Origin: Antarctobacter heliothermus | Lineage (GTDB): Bacteria; Pseudomonadota; Alphaproteobacteria; Rhodobacterales; Rhodobacteraceae | NCBI RefSeq assembly: GCF_900188425.1 | Contig: NZ_FZON01000003.1 | Span: forward strand, 111,721 to 175,720 | Reading direction: 5' to 3' | Length of the DNA stretch: 64,000 nt | Shown here: positions 28,510 to 37,948 of the stretch, piece after piece | Layout: each line of letters opens with the position of its first letter | Numbering within the stretch: position 1 is the first letter of the stretch | Program-made: the position numbers and the translations under genes | The notes under the pieces: generated by a model | The model's input: only the letters and a program-made list of their open reading frames with translations | Databases searched by the model: none | Told to the model about the DNA's origin: nothing

Positions 28510-29456
28510 GCGATGACCTCTGTCGGGCGGGCGCGCAGGTTGCGGGCCAGCAGATCCATCGCGGCCATACGCACCGCCACGCCCATTTCGACCTGATCCT
28601 GAATGACGGAGCGGTTGATGTCATCCGCCAGGGTGCCGTCAATCTCGACGCCACGATTCATCGGGCCGGGGTGCATGACAATCGCATCTTCCTTGGCATA
28701 GGACAGCTTGTCCGCGTCCAGACCGTAACGGTGGTAATACTCGCGCTCGGAGGGGATGAACCCGCCATCCATGCGTTCCTTTTGCAGGCGCAACATCATC
28801 ACCACATCCACGCCCTTCAATCCCTCGCGCATGTCGTCAAAGATCTCGACCCCGAAGGCGTCGATGCCCGCAGGCATCAGGGTGGACGGCCCGATCAGCC
28901 GGATGCGGTTTTCCATCTTGTGCAGCAGCAGCAGGTTCGACCGCGCCACGCGGCTGTGGGCGATGTCGCCGCAGATCGCGATGGACAGCCGGTGCAGCCG
29001 CCCCTTGGCGCGGCGGATCGTCAGCGCGTCCAGCAGCGCCTGTGTCGGGTGTTCGTGCCGCCCGTCGCCGGCATTCAGCACCGCGCAGTTGACCTTTTGC
29101 GCCAGCAGGTCGACCGCTCCGGAATGCGGGTGGCGCACCACCAACAGGTCGGGGTGCATGGCGTTCAGGGTCATCGCCGTGTCGATCAGCGTCTCGCCCT
29201 TTTTGATAGAAGACGCCTGCATCGACATGTTCATGACGTCCGCACCCAAACGTTTGCCCGCCAGTTCAAAACTGGCCTGCGTGCGGGTGGAGTTTTCAAA
29301 GAACATGTTGATCTGCGTCAGACCGGCCAGCGCATTGGCGTGCTTGTCGCGGCGGCGGTTGAAATCGACGTATTGGTCCGACAGATCGAGAATCGTGGTG
29401 ATCTCATCCGGACGCAGGGGTTCGATCCCCAACAGGTGACGGTGGTCGAAGCGCAT
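28506..29456 (-). CDS. pyrB: aspartate carbamoyltransferase catalytic subunit
   Basis: A 316-residue enzyme that joins carbamoyl phosphate and aspartate in the first committed step of pyrimidine synthesis. The carbamoyl-phosphate motif [13 protein letters not shown] is at residues about 51-63, with HPTQALLDA and the C-terminal [10 protein letters not shown] also diagnostic. ATG 29456 ([14 protein letters not shown]) has GAGGGGAC upstream and matches family length. It heads an operon ending in pyrX and plsY; the inactive PyrX is its expected structural partner. No pyrI regulatory subunit is present. Confidence 0.95.
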   Translation of the reverse strand: MRFDHRHLLGIEPLRPDEITTILDLSDQYVDFNRRRDKHANALAGLTQINMFFENSTRTQASFELAGKRLGADVMNMSMQASSIKKGETLIDTAMTLNAMHPDLLVVRHPHSGAVDLLAQKVNCAVLNAGDGRHEHPTQALLDALTIRRAKGRLHRLSIAICGDIAHSRVARSNLLLLHKMENRIRLIGPSTLMPAGIDAFGVEIFDDMREGLKGVDVVMMLRLQKERMDGGFIPSEREYYHRYGLDADKLSYAKEDAIVMHPGPMNRGVEIDGTLADDINRSVIQDQVEMGVAVRMAAMDLLARNLRARPTEVIA

Positions 29457-29543
29457 CAGGTCCCCTCGGCGGCGTTTGCCCTTCTTAGGTTTGAGGGACG
29501 GGCGGGGCAAGCCTCTGGCGGCGTGTTGCGCGGCCGGGTTGGA

Positions 29544-29572
29544 AGATGGGTATTTTTACAGAGAAGAAACAC
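29544..29572 (-). repeat. dispersed repeat, degenerate copy D
   Basis: On the minus strand this reads GTTTCTTCTCTGTAAAAATA followed by CCCATC, close to the first half of the repeats at 25081 and 48680. The GC-rich second half is missing. It lies between divergent pyrB and the uracil-DNA glycosylase gene. An apparent upstream extension of the glycosylase frame begins inside it. Confidence 0.45.
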
Positions 29573-29614
29573 GGGCGATTTTCTTCCTCTGTGGCGGGCG
29601 CTACGGTGCCGGAC

Positions 29615-30397
29615 ATGGATCACATGGACTGGTACGCCGCAAAGGCGCTTTTGGAATGGCAGATGGAGATGGGGGTGGACGCGGCGCTGTGCGACGCGCC
29701 TGTCGACCGTTTTGCCGCCGAGGCGGACCTGCGGGCGCAGCATGCCGAGCGGGTGAGACAACCGGGTGTGGCGACTGCCGCGCCCGCGCCCAAGGTCGCG
29801 GAGGTCGATCCGGTGGCGGAGGCGCGCGCCCTGGCGGCGGCGGCGCAGGATCTGGACGGGTTGCGCGCGGCCATGGCCGGGTTTGAGCATTGCCAGTTGA
29901 AAAAGGGCGCGCGCAATCTGGTGTTTGCCGATGGCGCACCGGGCGCGCGGGTCATGCTGGTGGGGGAGGCCCCGGGCCGGGATGAGGATTTGCAGGGCAA
30001 GCCGTTTGTGGGCCGCGCCGGGCAGTTGCTGGACCGGATGCTGGCCGCGGTGAGTCTGAGCCGGGCCGATACGGTCTATATCACCAATGTCCTGCCGTGG
30101 CGGCCGCCGCAGAACCGCGATCCCAAGCCGGACGAGATTGCCATGCTGATGCCCTTCCTCCAGCGCCATATCGCGCTGGTCAATCCCGATCTGCTGGTGA
30201 TCATGGGCAACACCTCGGCGCAGGCCCTGTTGGGGCGGCGCGGCATCACCCGGTTGCGCGGCCAGTGGCAAGAGGCGGCCGGTCGTCCCGCGTTGCCGAT
30301 GCTGCATCCCGCCTATCTGTTGCGGACCCCACATGCCAAGCGCGAGGCCTGGGGGGATTGGCTGGCGCTGAAGGCGCGGTTGAGGGCATTGAAATGA
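29615..30397 (+). CDS. family 4-like uracil-DNA glycosylase lacking the iron-sulfur cysteines
   Basis: A 260-residue base-excision enzyme that removes uracil from DNA. Motif A GEAPGRDEDLQGKPFVGRAG and motif B HPAYLLR match family 4. Family 4 normally holds a [4Fe-4S] cluster on four cysteines. Here only one candidate remains (FEHCQLKKG). The Cys expected in ITNVxKCRPP is Trp (ITNVLPWRPP), and the Cys in the following helix is also gone (DEIAMLMPFL). The N-terminal 90 residues are an alanine-rich extension. The start is ATG 29615 or 29624; an ATG at 29546 lies inside a repeat and is unlikely. Confidence 0.82.
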   Translation: MDHMDWYAAKALLEWQMEMGVDAALCDAPVDRFAAEADLRAQHAERVRQPGVATAAPAPKVAEVDPVAEARALAAAAQDLDGLRAAMAGFEHCQLKKGARNLVFADGAPGARVMLVGEAPGRDEDLQGKPFVGRAGQLLDRMLAAVSLSRADTVYITNVLPWRPPQNRDPKPDEIAMLMPFLQRHIALVNPDLLVIMGNTSAQALLGRRGITRLRGQWQEAAGRPALPMLHPAYLLRTPHAKREAWGDWLALKARLRALK

Positions 30398-31002
30398 TCG
30401 CCGATCCGATCCTGTTGCTGGCGTTCATTCCGGTGGGTCTGGCGCTGAACGCCACGCCGGGTCCGGACATGATGTTTTGTCTGGCGCAGGGGTTGCGCGG
30501 CGGTGCGCGTTGCGGCTGGGCCGCCTCTGCCGGCGTTGCGCTGGGGGGCATGGTACATGTCCTGCTGGCGGGGTTGGGGCTGGTGGCCCTTGTGGCGGCT
30601 GTGCCGGGCGCCTTTGACGTGATCCGCTGGGGCGGGGCGGCCTATCTGGCGTGGATCGCGTGGAAGACGTTGCGAACACCCATCGCGGGCAGCGACGCCC
30701 CGGTGATGGTGCCTGCCAGGGCGGCGCGGCAGGGCTTTGTGGTCAATATCACCAACCCAAAGTTCATCCTGTTTGTGCTGGCCTTTGTGCCGCAGTTCAT
30801 CGACCCCACGCTGCCGGTGCTGCCGCAGTTCCTGATTTACGGGCTGCTCATGTCGACCGGCGGGCTGCTGGTCAACGGGCTGGTCGGGCAATTTGCCGGC
30901 CAGATGCGGCGGTATCTGCACAGCGGCGCGACCACGGAGCGCGCCCTGCGCTATGGCTGTGCCACGCTGTTTGGCGGGCTGGCGCTCCGGCTGGCGATCT
31001 GA
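30394..31002 (+). CDS. LysE/RhtB family amino-acid exporter
   Basis: A 202-residue protein with about six membrane helices. The N-terminal LALNATPGPDMMFCLAQGLRGG is the LysE-family signature and FVVNITNPKFILFVLAFVPQFI the second conserved segment. It probably exports amino acids or homoserine-lactone-like compounds. ATG 30394 overlaps the glycosylase stop by four bases (ATGA), so it is translated after the DNA-repair gene. That pairing looks incidental. Confidence 0.88.
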   Translation: MIADPILLLAFIPVGLALNATPGPDMMFCLAQGLRGGARCGWAASAGVALGGMVHVLLAGLGLVALVAAVPGAFDVIRWGGAAYLAWIAWKTLRTPIAGSDAPVMVPARAARQGFVVNITNPKFILFVLAFVPQFIDPTLPVLPQFLIYGLLMSTGGLLVNGLVGQFAGQMRRYLHSGATTERALRYGCATLFGGLALRLAI

Positions 31003-31079
31003 GGGCTGACCTTTCGTCCGCTTGACACGGTCGTCGCGCTGCCGACAGTGCGCGGGGTTCACTGTCCCGGAGAGATCCC

Positions 31080-31622
31080 ATGCCCCGCATCGACGAAACA
31101 AAACACTTCATTCCGGTCCGCATTGCCGTCCTGACGGTGTCGGACACGCGGGGCCTGGCCGAGGATCGGTCTGGCGACACACTGGTGCAGCGGTTGACCG
31201 AAGCGGGTCATATTCTGGCAGATCGCGCAATCGTGAAGGACGAGCGGGCAGAGATTGCCGACCATTTGCGCGCCTGGATTGCCAATCCGGAGGTGGACGT
31301 GGTGATCTCGACCGGCGGCACCGGATTGACGGGCCGCGACGTGACGGTTGAGGCGCACAGGGATGTCTACGAAAAGGAGATCGATGCCTTTGGCACGGTG
31401 TTCACCATGGTTTCCTACCAGAAAATCGGCACTTCGGCGGTGCAAAGCCGCGCCACGGGGGGTGTTGCCGGCGGCACTTATCTGTTTGCCTTGCCCGGCT
31501 CGACCGGGGCCTGCAAGGACGCCTGGGACGAGATTTTGCGCTGGCAGCTGGACTATCGCCACCTGCCTTGCAACTTTGTCGAGATTTTTCCCCGACTCGA
31601 CGAACATCAGCGACGGAAGTGA
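31080..31622 (+). CDS. moaB: molybdenum cofactor biosynthesis protein MoaB
   Basis: A 180-residue MogA/MoaB-type protein that adenylylates molybdopterin before metal insertion. VRIAVLTVSDTRGLAEDRSGDTL and the molybdopterin-binding ISTGGTGLTGRDVTVEA are the family motifs, with LPGSTGACKDAWDEIL near the C-terminus. It stands apart from the fdhD-mobA-mobB-moeA cluster 13 kb away but serves the same pathway. Confidence 0.92.
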   Translation: MPRIDETKHFIPVRIAVLTVSDTRGLAEDRSGDTLVQRLTEAGHILADRAIVKDERAEIADHLRAWIANPEVDVVISTGGTGLTGRDVTVEAHRDVYEKEIDAFGTVFTMVSYQKIGTSAVQSRATGGVAGGTYLFALPGSTGACKDAWDEILRWQLDYRHLPCNFVEIFPRLDEHQRRK

Positions 31623-31634
31623 TCGGCACTTGCG

Positions 31635-31640
31635 TATAAT
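31635..31640 (+). promoter_or_regulatory. candidate -10 box of the RND pump operon
   Basis: A consensus TATAAT lies 65 bases before the adaptor gene start and 13 bases after the moaB stop. No good -35 hexamer sits at 16-18 bases upstream, so the call rests on the -10 alone. Confidence 0.3.
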
Positions 31641-31704
31641 CCGATAGGGTTGGAAAGACCCCCTGTGCCGCTATTTCTGCGGTGTGGTCCGCGGAGTTGT
31701 AAAA

Positions 31705-33156
31705 ATGCGTTTTCTGCGAAAGAGCCTGACCGGGCTGTTCCTGTTGTCGATAACCCTTGGCCTGCTGGCCTTTGCCGGGATCATGGTGCGGGATGCCGTT
31801 GTCGCACAAATGGCCAAGGAGGCCGTTGTGCCACAGGCGCGCGAACGTGTCTTTTCGGTCAACGTCGTGTCTGTCCAGTTGGAAACGGCGGTGCCCGTCC
31901 TGACCTCTTTCGGTGAGGTGCAAAGCCGCCGAACATTGGAAATCCGCGCAGCGGCGGCCGGGACGGTGGTGAAACTGGACCCGGCCTTTGTCGAAGGCGG
32001 GCAGGTGACAGGGGGGCAGGTGCTGGCGCTGATCGACCCGGCGAATGCCCAGGCCGCGCTGGACCGCGCCGAAAGCGATTTGCTGGACGCCCGCGCCGAG
32101 GTCCGCGAGGCCGAGCGCGCGCTGATCATTGCGCGCGATGAACTGACCGCTGCCGAGGATCAGGTGGTGCTGCGTGAGACCGCGCTGCGGCGCCAGCGCG
32201 ACCTGCTGGAACGCAATGTCGGCACGGCAGCGGCGGTAGAATCGGCGGAACTGTCCTTGTCCAGTGAACGGCAGGCAGTGCTGACCCGGCGGCAGGCGGT
32301 TGCCACCGCCGAGGCGCGGATAGATCAGGCCGCAACACGGCTGCGCCGGGGTGAGATCGCCCGCGACGAGGCCGAGCGGCGTCTGGACGACACCGAAATC
32401 CGCGCCGAGTATGCTGGTACGTTGTCGGATGTGACGGTTGTGGCCGGGCGGTTGGTGTCGACCAACGAGCAATTGGCGCAATTGGTGGACCCGCAGGCGC
32501 TGGAGGTCGCGTTCCGTGTCTCGACCCAGCAATACGCGCGTCTGCTGGATGAGGCAGGCAAGCTGCGCGGCGCGCCGGTGACGGTGACGCTGGATTTCTA
32601 TGGCACCAACATTTCGGCGCAGGGCGTGATCTCCCGCGAGGGGGCCGCCGTGGGCGAGGGCCAGACCGGCCGTCAGCTGTTTGCCACGCTAGAGGCGCCG
32701 CGCGGGTTCAAACCCGGTGATTTTGTTACCGTCAGCATCGAGGAGGCCCCGCTGGACTATGTCGCGCGCCTGCCGGCGACGGCGGTGAATGCCGCACAAG
32801 AAGTGCTGGTTGTCGGGGCGGAGGACCGGCTGGAAACGGTGCAGGTGGACGTGTTGCGGCGGCAGGGCGACGACGTTCTGGTCCGCGGGCGGAACATGGC
32901 GGACCGTGAGGTGGTGGCCCAGCGCACGCCGCTGCTGGGCGCGGGCATCAAGGTCAAGCCGCTGCGCCAGGGCGCGGCACCAGACGTTCCGGACATGGTC
33001 GAACTGACGGATGAGCGGCGCGCGAAACTGGTCGCCTTCATCGAGGAAAACACCCGGATGCCGGAGGCGGCCAAGACCCGCCTGCTGGCACAGTTGTCGC
33101 AAAAACAGGTGCCGACAGAGATGGTCGAGCGCCTTGAATCCCGTATGGGGGGCTAA
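31705..33156 (+). CDS. RND efflux periplasmic adaptor (membrane fusion protein)
   Basis: A 483-residue HlyD/AcrA-like adaptor. An N-terminal membrane anchor (LTGLFLLSITLGLLAFAGIMV) is followed by a lipoyl half-motif (VPVLTSFGEVQSRRTLEIRAAAAGTV), a long coiled-coil hairpin (residues about 115-225), then beta-barrel and membrane-proximal domains. The C-terminal 60 residues (ELTDERRAKLVAFIEENTRMP) are an extra helical tail. ATG 31705 is preferred because GGAG lies upstream; a GTG at 31684 is in frame. It is followed after three bases by the permease. No outer-membrane channel gene is adjacent. Confidence 0.88.
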   Translation: MRFLRKSLTGLFLLSITLGLLAFAGIMVRDAVVAQMAKEAVVPQARERVFSVNVVSVQLETAVPVLTSFGEVQSRRTLEIRAAAAGTVVKLDPAFVEGGQVTGGQVLALIDPANAQAALDRAESDLLDARAEVREAERALIIARDELTAAEDQVVLRETALRRQRDLLERNVGTAAAVESAELSLSSERQAVLTRRQAVATAEARIDQAATRLRRGEIARDEAERRLDDTEIRAEYAGTLSDVTVVAGRLVSTNEQLAQLVDPQALEVAFRVSTQQYARLLDEAGKLRGAPVTVTLDFYGTNISAQGVISREGAAVGEGQTGRQLFATLEAPRGFKPGDFVTVSIEEAPLDYVARLPATAVNAAQEVLVVGAEDRLETVQVDVLRRQGDDVLVRGRNMADREVVAQRTPLLGAGIKVKPLRQGAAPDVPDMVELTDERRAKLVAFIEENTRMPEAAKTRLLAQLSQKQVPTEMVERLESRMGG

Positions 33157-33159
33157 GAT

Positions 33160-36100
33160 ATGGCGCGCGCACTTCCCACTGCTGCTGGCGGTCTGTTCGG
33201 CTACTTTGTGCGCCATCCCACGGTGGCCAACCTGCTGCTGGTCATGATGCTGGCCGCCGGGGCCTTTGCGGTTCCCAACATGCGGGCGCAGTTCTTCCCC
33301 GACGTGATCATTGATGAAATTGACGTCACTGTGACCTGGGACGGGGCCGGGGCCGAGGATGTGGACGCCGCCATTGTGCAGGTGCTGGAGCCGACGCTGC
33401 TGTCGGTGGATGGGGTGATTTCCTCCACCGCCGTGTCGCGAGAGGGCCGCGCCGCGATCGAACTGGAATTTGAACCGGGCTGGGACATTGCCCGCGCCGC
33501 CGACGATGTTCAGCAGGCGGTGGATGCAATCAACACCTTGCCAGAGGACGCCGACGACCCGAACGTGCGCCGGGGCGGCTGGCGTGACCGGGTTACCGAT
33601 CTGGTGATCACCGGGCCGGTCGGTGTCGATCAACTGGCGCGCTTTGCCGATGAGATGATCGTGCGTCTGTTCGCCGAGGGTGTGACCCAGACCTCGATCC
33701 GGGGTTTAGCCGCGCCGCAGACGGTGATCGAGGTGCCAGTCCAGAATCTGATCGCCCACGGTATCACCATGGTCGAGATTTCAGAGGCCATCGCCGCCGA
33801 GGTGCAGGCCGACCCGGCAGGTGACGTCGCGGGCGCGGGCGCGCGGGTGCGCACCGGGATCGAGAAACGCTCTGCCGATGCCATTGCGGCGATTGTGTTG
33901 CGCTCGAACCCCGGCGGCACCAACCTGACCGTCGGTGACGTGGCGCGCATCCGGGTCGAGGGGATCGACCGCGAGCGCAGCTATTTTGTTGGTCAGAACC
34001 CGGCGATCTCGATCCGGGTCGACCGATCTGCCGGGGGCGACGCCATCGGCATTCAGGCCACGGTCGAAAAGGTCGCCGCCGAGCTGACCGCAGCCCTGCC
34101 CGAAGGTGTCGGGATCGACCTGATCCGCACTCGGTCAGAGGCGATCACCGGCCGTCTGAATATTCTGATCGACAACGCGGTGACCGGGCTGGCGCTGGTT
34201 GTGGCGCTGCTGTTCCTGTTTCTCAACACCCGCACCGCGTTCTGGGTGGCGGCGGGGATTCCCACTGCGCTGCTGTCGGCCATTGCGCTGATGTATGTCG
34301 CCGGGCTGACGATCAACATGATCTCGCTTTTTGCGCTGATCATCACGCTGGGCATCGTGGTGGATGACGCCATCGTGGTGGGCGAACACGCCGACCACCT
34401 GTCCCGCCATGGACACAGCCCGTTCGAGGCCGCAGAGGGCGCGGCCCAACGCATGGCCCTGCCGGTGTTTTCGGCGACCATCACCACGGTCATTGCCTTC
34501 TTTGGTCTTGTGGCCATCGGCGGACGGTTCGGCGATTTGATCTCGGATATTCCGTTTACAGTGATCGTGGTGCTGATGGCCTCGCTGGTCGAATGTTTCC
34601 TGATCCTGCCCAACCACATGGCCCATGCGCTGAAACCACGCCCCCAAACGGCGACCAAGCTGTGGCGCGCTGGGCTGGGGGTGCTGGGCGTGACGCTGGT
34701 CTGTGTGCTGGCGGTGGCGCTGGCGGTGTTGGCGGCACTGGCGCTGCCCGGCGTGCTGGAGGCTGTGTGGGGCGTATTCGCCGATGCACCAGAGGCGGTT
34801 GTCGCGGCCCGGCAATGGGCGATGGACCTGCGCGCCGCCCTGTGGGCCGATCTCCCGCTGGTCCTTGGCGGGCTTGCGGCGCTGTTCGCGACGGGCATCG
34901 TGATCCGGTTGGCGCTGATGCCCACGGCATCGCGCGCGGTCGCGCTGCGCACCCTGTCGGATGGCGGTATCGACATGGCCTCGACCCTGGTCAATCGTGG
35001 CTTTCGCTGGGTGCGAGAGACGCTGTTCCGGCCCTTTATGCGTGGGGTGATCGCTGCGCGGTATGCGGTCTTTGCGCTGCTGACGCTGGCGCTGGCAACG
35101 CAGATCACCGCCTTTGTCAACGGAGACGTGACCTGGCGCTTTTTCAACTCGCCCGAGCAGGGCTCGGTGACCGGCAACTTTGCCATGTCCCCCAGCGCCA
35201 CGCGGGCGGATACGCTGGAACAGATGCGCCTGTTTCAGGAGGCGACAGAGGCCTTGGGCCGCGAATATGAAGAACGCTATGGCACCAACCCGCTGGATTA
35301 TGTGCTGGCCGAAATCGGCGGCAATGCGGGGCGCTCGCTGCCCGGTGCCGATACCAAGGACCCGGAACAACTTGGCGCCATTTCCATCGAACTGATCGAC
35401 GCTGACCTGCGGCCCTATTCGTCGTTCGCCTTTGTCGGCGAATTGCAGGACCGCGTGACCCGCCACCCGCTGGCGGAAACCATCTCTTTCCGGGGCTGGC
35501 GCGGCGGGCCGGGCGGCGATTCGCTGGATGTGCAGTTCTATGGCGCGGGGTCGGAGACGCTGAAGGCCGCCGCCGAGGATCTCAAGGAGGCTGTTCTGCG
35601 GTTCCCCGAGGTCTCGGCGGTCGAGGACAACCTGTCGTATGACAAGGATGAGCTGATCCTTGAACTGACGCCACAGGGGCTGGCGCTGGGCTTTGACATC
35701 GACGGGCTGGGGCGCACCCTGCGCAACCGGCTGGGCGGGATCGAGGCCGCGACCTATCCCGATGGTCCGCGCTCTGCCGAGATCCGGGTGGAGCTGCCAG
35801 AGGATGAGCTGACCGCCGATTTCATGGAGCGGATGCAGTTGCGCACCGCCGCCGGGGCCTATGTGCCGCTGGCGGACATTGTCCGCGTGGACCGCCGCAC
35901 CGGGTTCTCGACCGTGCGGCGCGAAAACGGGCTGCGGTTGGTGTCGGTCACCGGGGACATTTCCGAGGACGATGCCGCCCGCGCCGAGGCCGTGGTCAAG
36001 GCGTTGCAAGAGGAAATCCTGCCGGAAATCGCTGCAAACCGGCAGGTGGAGTACCGCCTTGCCGGACTGGCCGAACAGGAAAACGAGTTCCTGACCGACG

Positions 36101-36879
36101 CGCGCAACGGGCTGATCATGGTGCTGCTGGGGATCTACCTTGTGCTGGCCTGGGTCTTTGCCAGTTGGACGCGGCCCTTTGTGGTCATGGCGATTGTGCC
36201 ATTCGGCCTTGTGGGGACCATCTATGGTCACGCGATCTGGGACATCCCGCTGAGCATGTTCACCGTGGTGGGATTGCTGGGCATGACCGGCATCATCATC
36301 AACGACTCGATCGTTCTGGTGACGCAGATCGACGCCTACGCCAAGGACCGGGGGCTGATCCCCTCGATAATCGACGGCGCAGCGGATCGTTTGCGGGCGG
36401 TGTTCCTGACCACGGCGACCACGGTGCTGGGCCTTGCGCCGCTGCTGTACGAATCCTCGTCGCAGGCGCAGTTTCTTAAGCCGACAGTGATCACGCTGGT
36501 CTACGGGCTGGGGTTTGGCGTGGTGCTGGTGCTGATGATCGTGCCCGCGCTGGTGGCGATCCAGCATGACGTCGGGCGACAGGTGGCGGCGCTGAAACGC
36601 GGCATGCGGTTCCGGGATGCGGCGGTGCGCAGCGTGCTGGTGATCGGGGCGGCGCTGATGCTGGGCTGGCTGGCGGCGACGCTGGGCTATACCGCGTGGA
36701 CCGGGACACTGTTGCCCGCGCTGGCGGGTTGGATGCCGCAGGGCATGTCGCCGACACTTGCAGCGCTGGTCCTGTTCCTGATGGGGGCAGTGGTGGTGCC
36801 TCTGGCGCTGTACCTGATCAGCGGTCTGGTCGTCGCCGCCCGCCGTCTGATGGGCCGATCCGCAGGGACGGTCGGCTAA
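33160..36879 (+). CDS. RND family efflux permease with extra membrane helices
   Basis: A 1239-residue inner-membrane proton antiporter of the AcrB/MdtB type, about 200 residues longer than usual. The standard parts are present, including ITLGIVVDDAIVVGEH in the fourth helix with the proton-relay Asp pair, and GMTGIIINDSIVLVTQ in the second half. The extra length is two hydrophobic pairs. One lies at about residues 502-587 between the first and second halves (VLGVTLVCVLAVALAVLAAL, then LVLGGLAALFATGIVIRLAL). The other is at the C-terminus at about 1157-1230. This suggests 16 helices instead of 12. Substrate unknown. Confidence 0.88.
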   Translation: MARALPTAAGGLFGYFVRHPTVANLLLVMMLAAGAFAVPNMRAQFFPDVIIDEIDVTVTWDGAGAEDVDAAIVQVLEPTLLSVDGVISSTAVSREGRAAIELEFEPGWDIARAADDVQQAVDAINTLPEDADDPNVRRGGWRDRVTDLVITGPVGVDQLARFADEMIVRLFAEGVTQTSIRGLAAPQTVIEVPVQNLIAHGITMVEISEAIAAEVQADPAGDVAGAGARVRTGIEKRSADAIAAIVLRSNPGGTNLTVGDVARIRVEGIDRERSYFVGQNPAISIRVDRSAGGDAIGIQATVEKVAAELTAALPEGVGIDLIRTRSEAITGRLNILIDNAVTGLALVVALLFLFLNTRTAFWVAAGIPTALLSAIALMYVAGLTINMISLFALIITLGIVVDDAIVVGEHADHLSRHGHSPFEAAEGAAQRMALPVFSATITTVIAFFGLVAIGGRFGDLISDIPFTVIVVLMASLVECFLILPNHMAHALKPRPQTATKLWRAGLGVLGVTLVCVLAVALAVLAALALPGVLEAVWGVFADAPEAVVAARQWAMDLRAALWADLPLVLGGLAALFATGIVIRLALMPTASRAVALRTLSDGGIDMASTLVNRGFRWVRETLFRPFMRGVIAARYAVFALLTLALATQITAFVNGDVTWRFFNSPEQGSVTGNFAMSPSATRADTLEQMRLFQEATEALGREYEERYGTNPLDYVLAEIGGNAGRSLPGADTKDPEQLGAISIELIDADLRPYSSFAFVGELQDRVTRHPLAETISFRGWRGGPGGDSLDVQFYGAGSETLKAAAEDLKEAVLRFPEVSAVEDNLSYDKDELILELTPQGLALGFDIDGLGRTLRNRLGGIEAATYPDGPRSAEIRVELPEDELTADFMERMQLRTAAGAYVPLADIVRVDRRTGFSTVRRENGLRLVSVTGDISEDDAARAEAVVKALQEEILPEIAANRQVEYRLAGLAEQENEFLTDARNGLIMVLLGIYLVLAWVFASWTRPFVVMAIVPFGLVGTIYGHAIWDIPLSMFTVVGLLGMTGIIINDSIVLVTQIDAYAKDRGLIPSIIDGAADRLRAVFLTTATTVLGLAPLLYESSSQAQFLKPTVITLVYGLGFGVVLVLMIVPALVAIQHDVGRQVAALKRGMRFRDAAVRSVLVIGAALMLGWLAATLGYTAWTGTLLPALAGWMPQGMSPTLAALVLFLMGAVVVPLALYLISGLVVAARRLMGRSAGTVG

Positions 36880-36904
36880 CCGGCGCGCCGGACCGCAGGC
36901 AAAG

Positions 36905-36925
36905 GCCCCGGGTCAGGACCGGGGC
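36905..36925 (+). terminator. GC hairpin after the RND permease (no T tract)
   Basis: GCCCCGG (36905-36911) pairs with CCGGGGC (36919-36925) across a 7-base loop, 25 bases after the permease stop. No run of T follows, so termination would need Rho or be partial. Confidence 0.35.
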
Positions 36926-36985
36926 GCGCACTATGCGGGGCAGCGGCGTTCTGCGTCGATTGCCCGTGATATCAGTCAGTGCGGG

Positions 36986-37807
36986 TCAGCCGGTGCAGCC
37001 GCGAATGTCGACCGGCATCCTGCCGCCCAGAACGGTGATCCGCAGGCCAGAGCGGTCCAGCGCAAAGGCCCCGCCGGACATATGCGTGACACGGGTTTGT
37101 GCCACCAGCTGTCCGCCCTGCCATCCGGTGTCCGGGTCAGCAATCCACAGGTTGGGATCGGCGGCCTCGATCACGGTTTCCTCACGCCCGGTGCCGCGTG
37201 GCATGTCGATGGCAACACGCAGGCCCATACCGTCGGCGCGCGGGGTGATCTTGCACGCCACATGGGTGACCCCCGCATCGCTGGCCCCAAACGGCACATC
37301 GGCCATGGCGGCGGCAATCGCCGGGTCCGGTTTGGTCTGATCGGCAGGCAGGACCGCCGAGACCCGGATACGGTGCGGCAGGCAGACGTCCTTGCAGATG
37401 CCGATGTCGATGACCCCACCCAGCCGCGCATCGCGGCCAGAGTCCTGCAGCCGCACCTTCAGCGGCAGGATCACGCCGCCCTTGTAGCCGACCGACCGCA
37501 TCCCCGATTGCCAGAAAACCTGCGGCGCGGGCCAGTAGACGCCGATGGCGGCCATGTTCTGGGCGCCGCGCCAATCGAATTGTGGCGGGATGCCCGCATC
37601 GCCCGGGCTGCGCCAATAGGTCTTCCATCCCGGCGCCAGCTTGAGGTGCAGGGCGGCCATGTGGTCGCCATTGGGCAGCCGCCAGCCGGGCAGCAATTGC
37701 GCCTCGACCACGTCGTCATAGGACTGGGCAGCGGCCTGTGTGGCAGCCAGTGTCGTGGCAAGGGCGGGCATCAGGGCCAGCAGGATCGTCAGGGCAAAAC
37801 GTTTCAT
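36986..37807 (-). CDS. secreted DsbD alpha-domain-like thiol protein
   Basis: A 273-residue exported protein with a signal peptide (residues 1-27, ending AAAQS). The body matches the periplasmic thiol-disulfide domain of DsbD/ScsB (YDDVVEAQLLPGWRLPNGDHMAALHLKLAPGWKTYWRSPGDAG), with the redox pair in GICKDVCLPH. The membrane electron-channel domain of DsbD is absent, so it must get electrons from another protein or act as an oxidised-substrate binder. It is encoded alone, divergent from yqgE. Confidence 0.78.
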   Translation of the reverse strand: MKRFALTILLALMPALATTLAATQAAAQSYDDVVEAQLLPGWRLPNGDHMAALHLKLAPGWKTYWRSPGDAGIPPQFDWRGAQNMAAIGVYWPAPQVFWQSGMRSVGYKGGVILPLKVRLQDSGRDARLGGVIDIGICKDVCLPHRIRVSAVLPADQTKPDPAIAAAMADVPFGASDAGVTHVACKITPRADGMGLRVAIDMPRGTGREETVIEAADPNLWIADPDTGWQGGQLVAQTRVTHMSGGAFALDRSGLRITVLGGRMPVDIRGCTG

Positions 37808-37948
37808 GACCTAGGCATGTGCCGCGTTTGCGCAGAAATGAAAAGTCACGTTCAAGCGAACGCAGCGTGGCTCTGACGAAGATGTGACGCACTTGTCAGT
37901 CCCGGCGCGCGCCGTCATGTTACTCCTGTTCGCAAGAAGGGGAGGCCC

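Noticed and set aside
29546..29614. N-terminal extension of the uracil-DNA glycosylase from ATG 29546
   Set aside because: The extension begins in a degenerate dispersed repeat, has no ribosome site and is not protein-like.
34135..36567. 810-codon antisense frame across the RND permease gene
   Set aside because: His- and Gln-rich translation with no domain, opposite a gene with clear RND motifs; long antisense frames are expected in GC-rich DNA.
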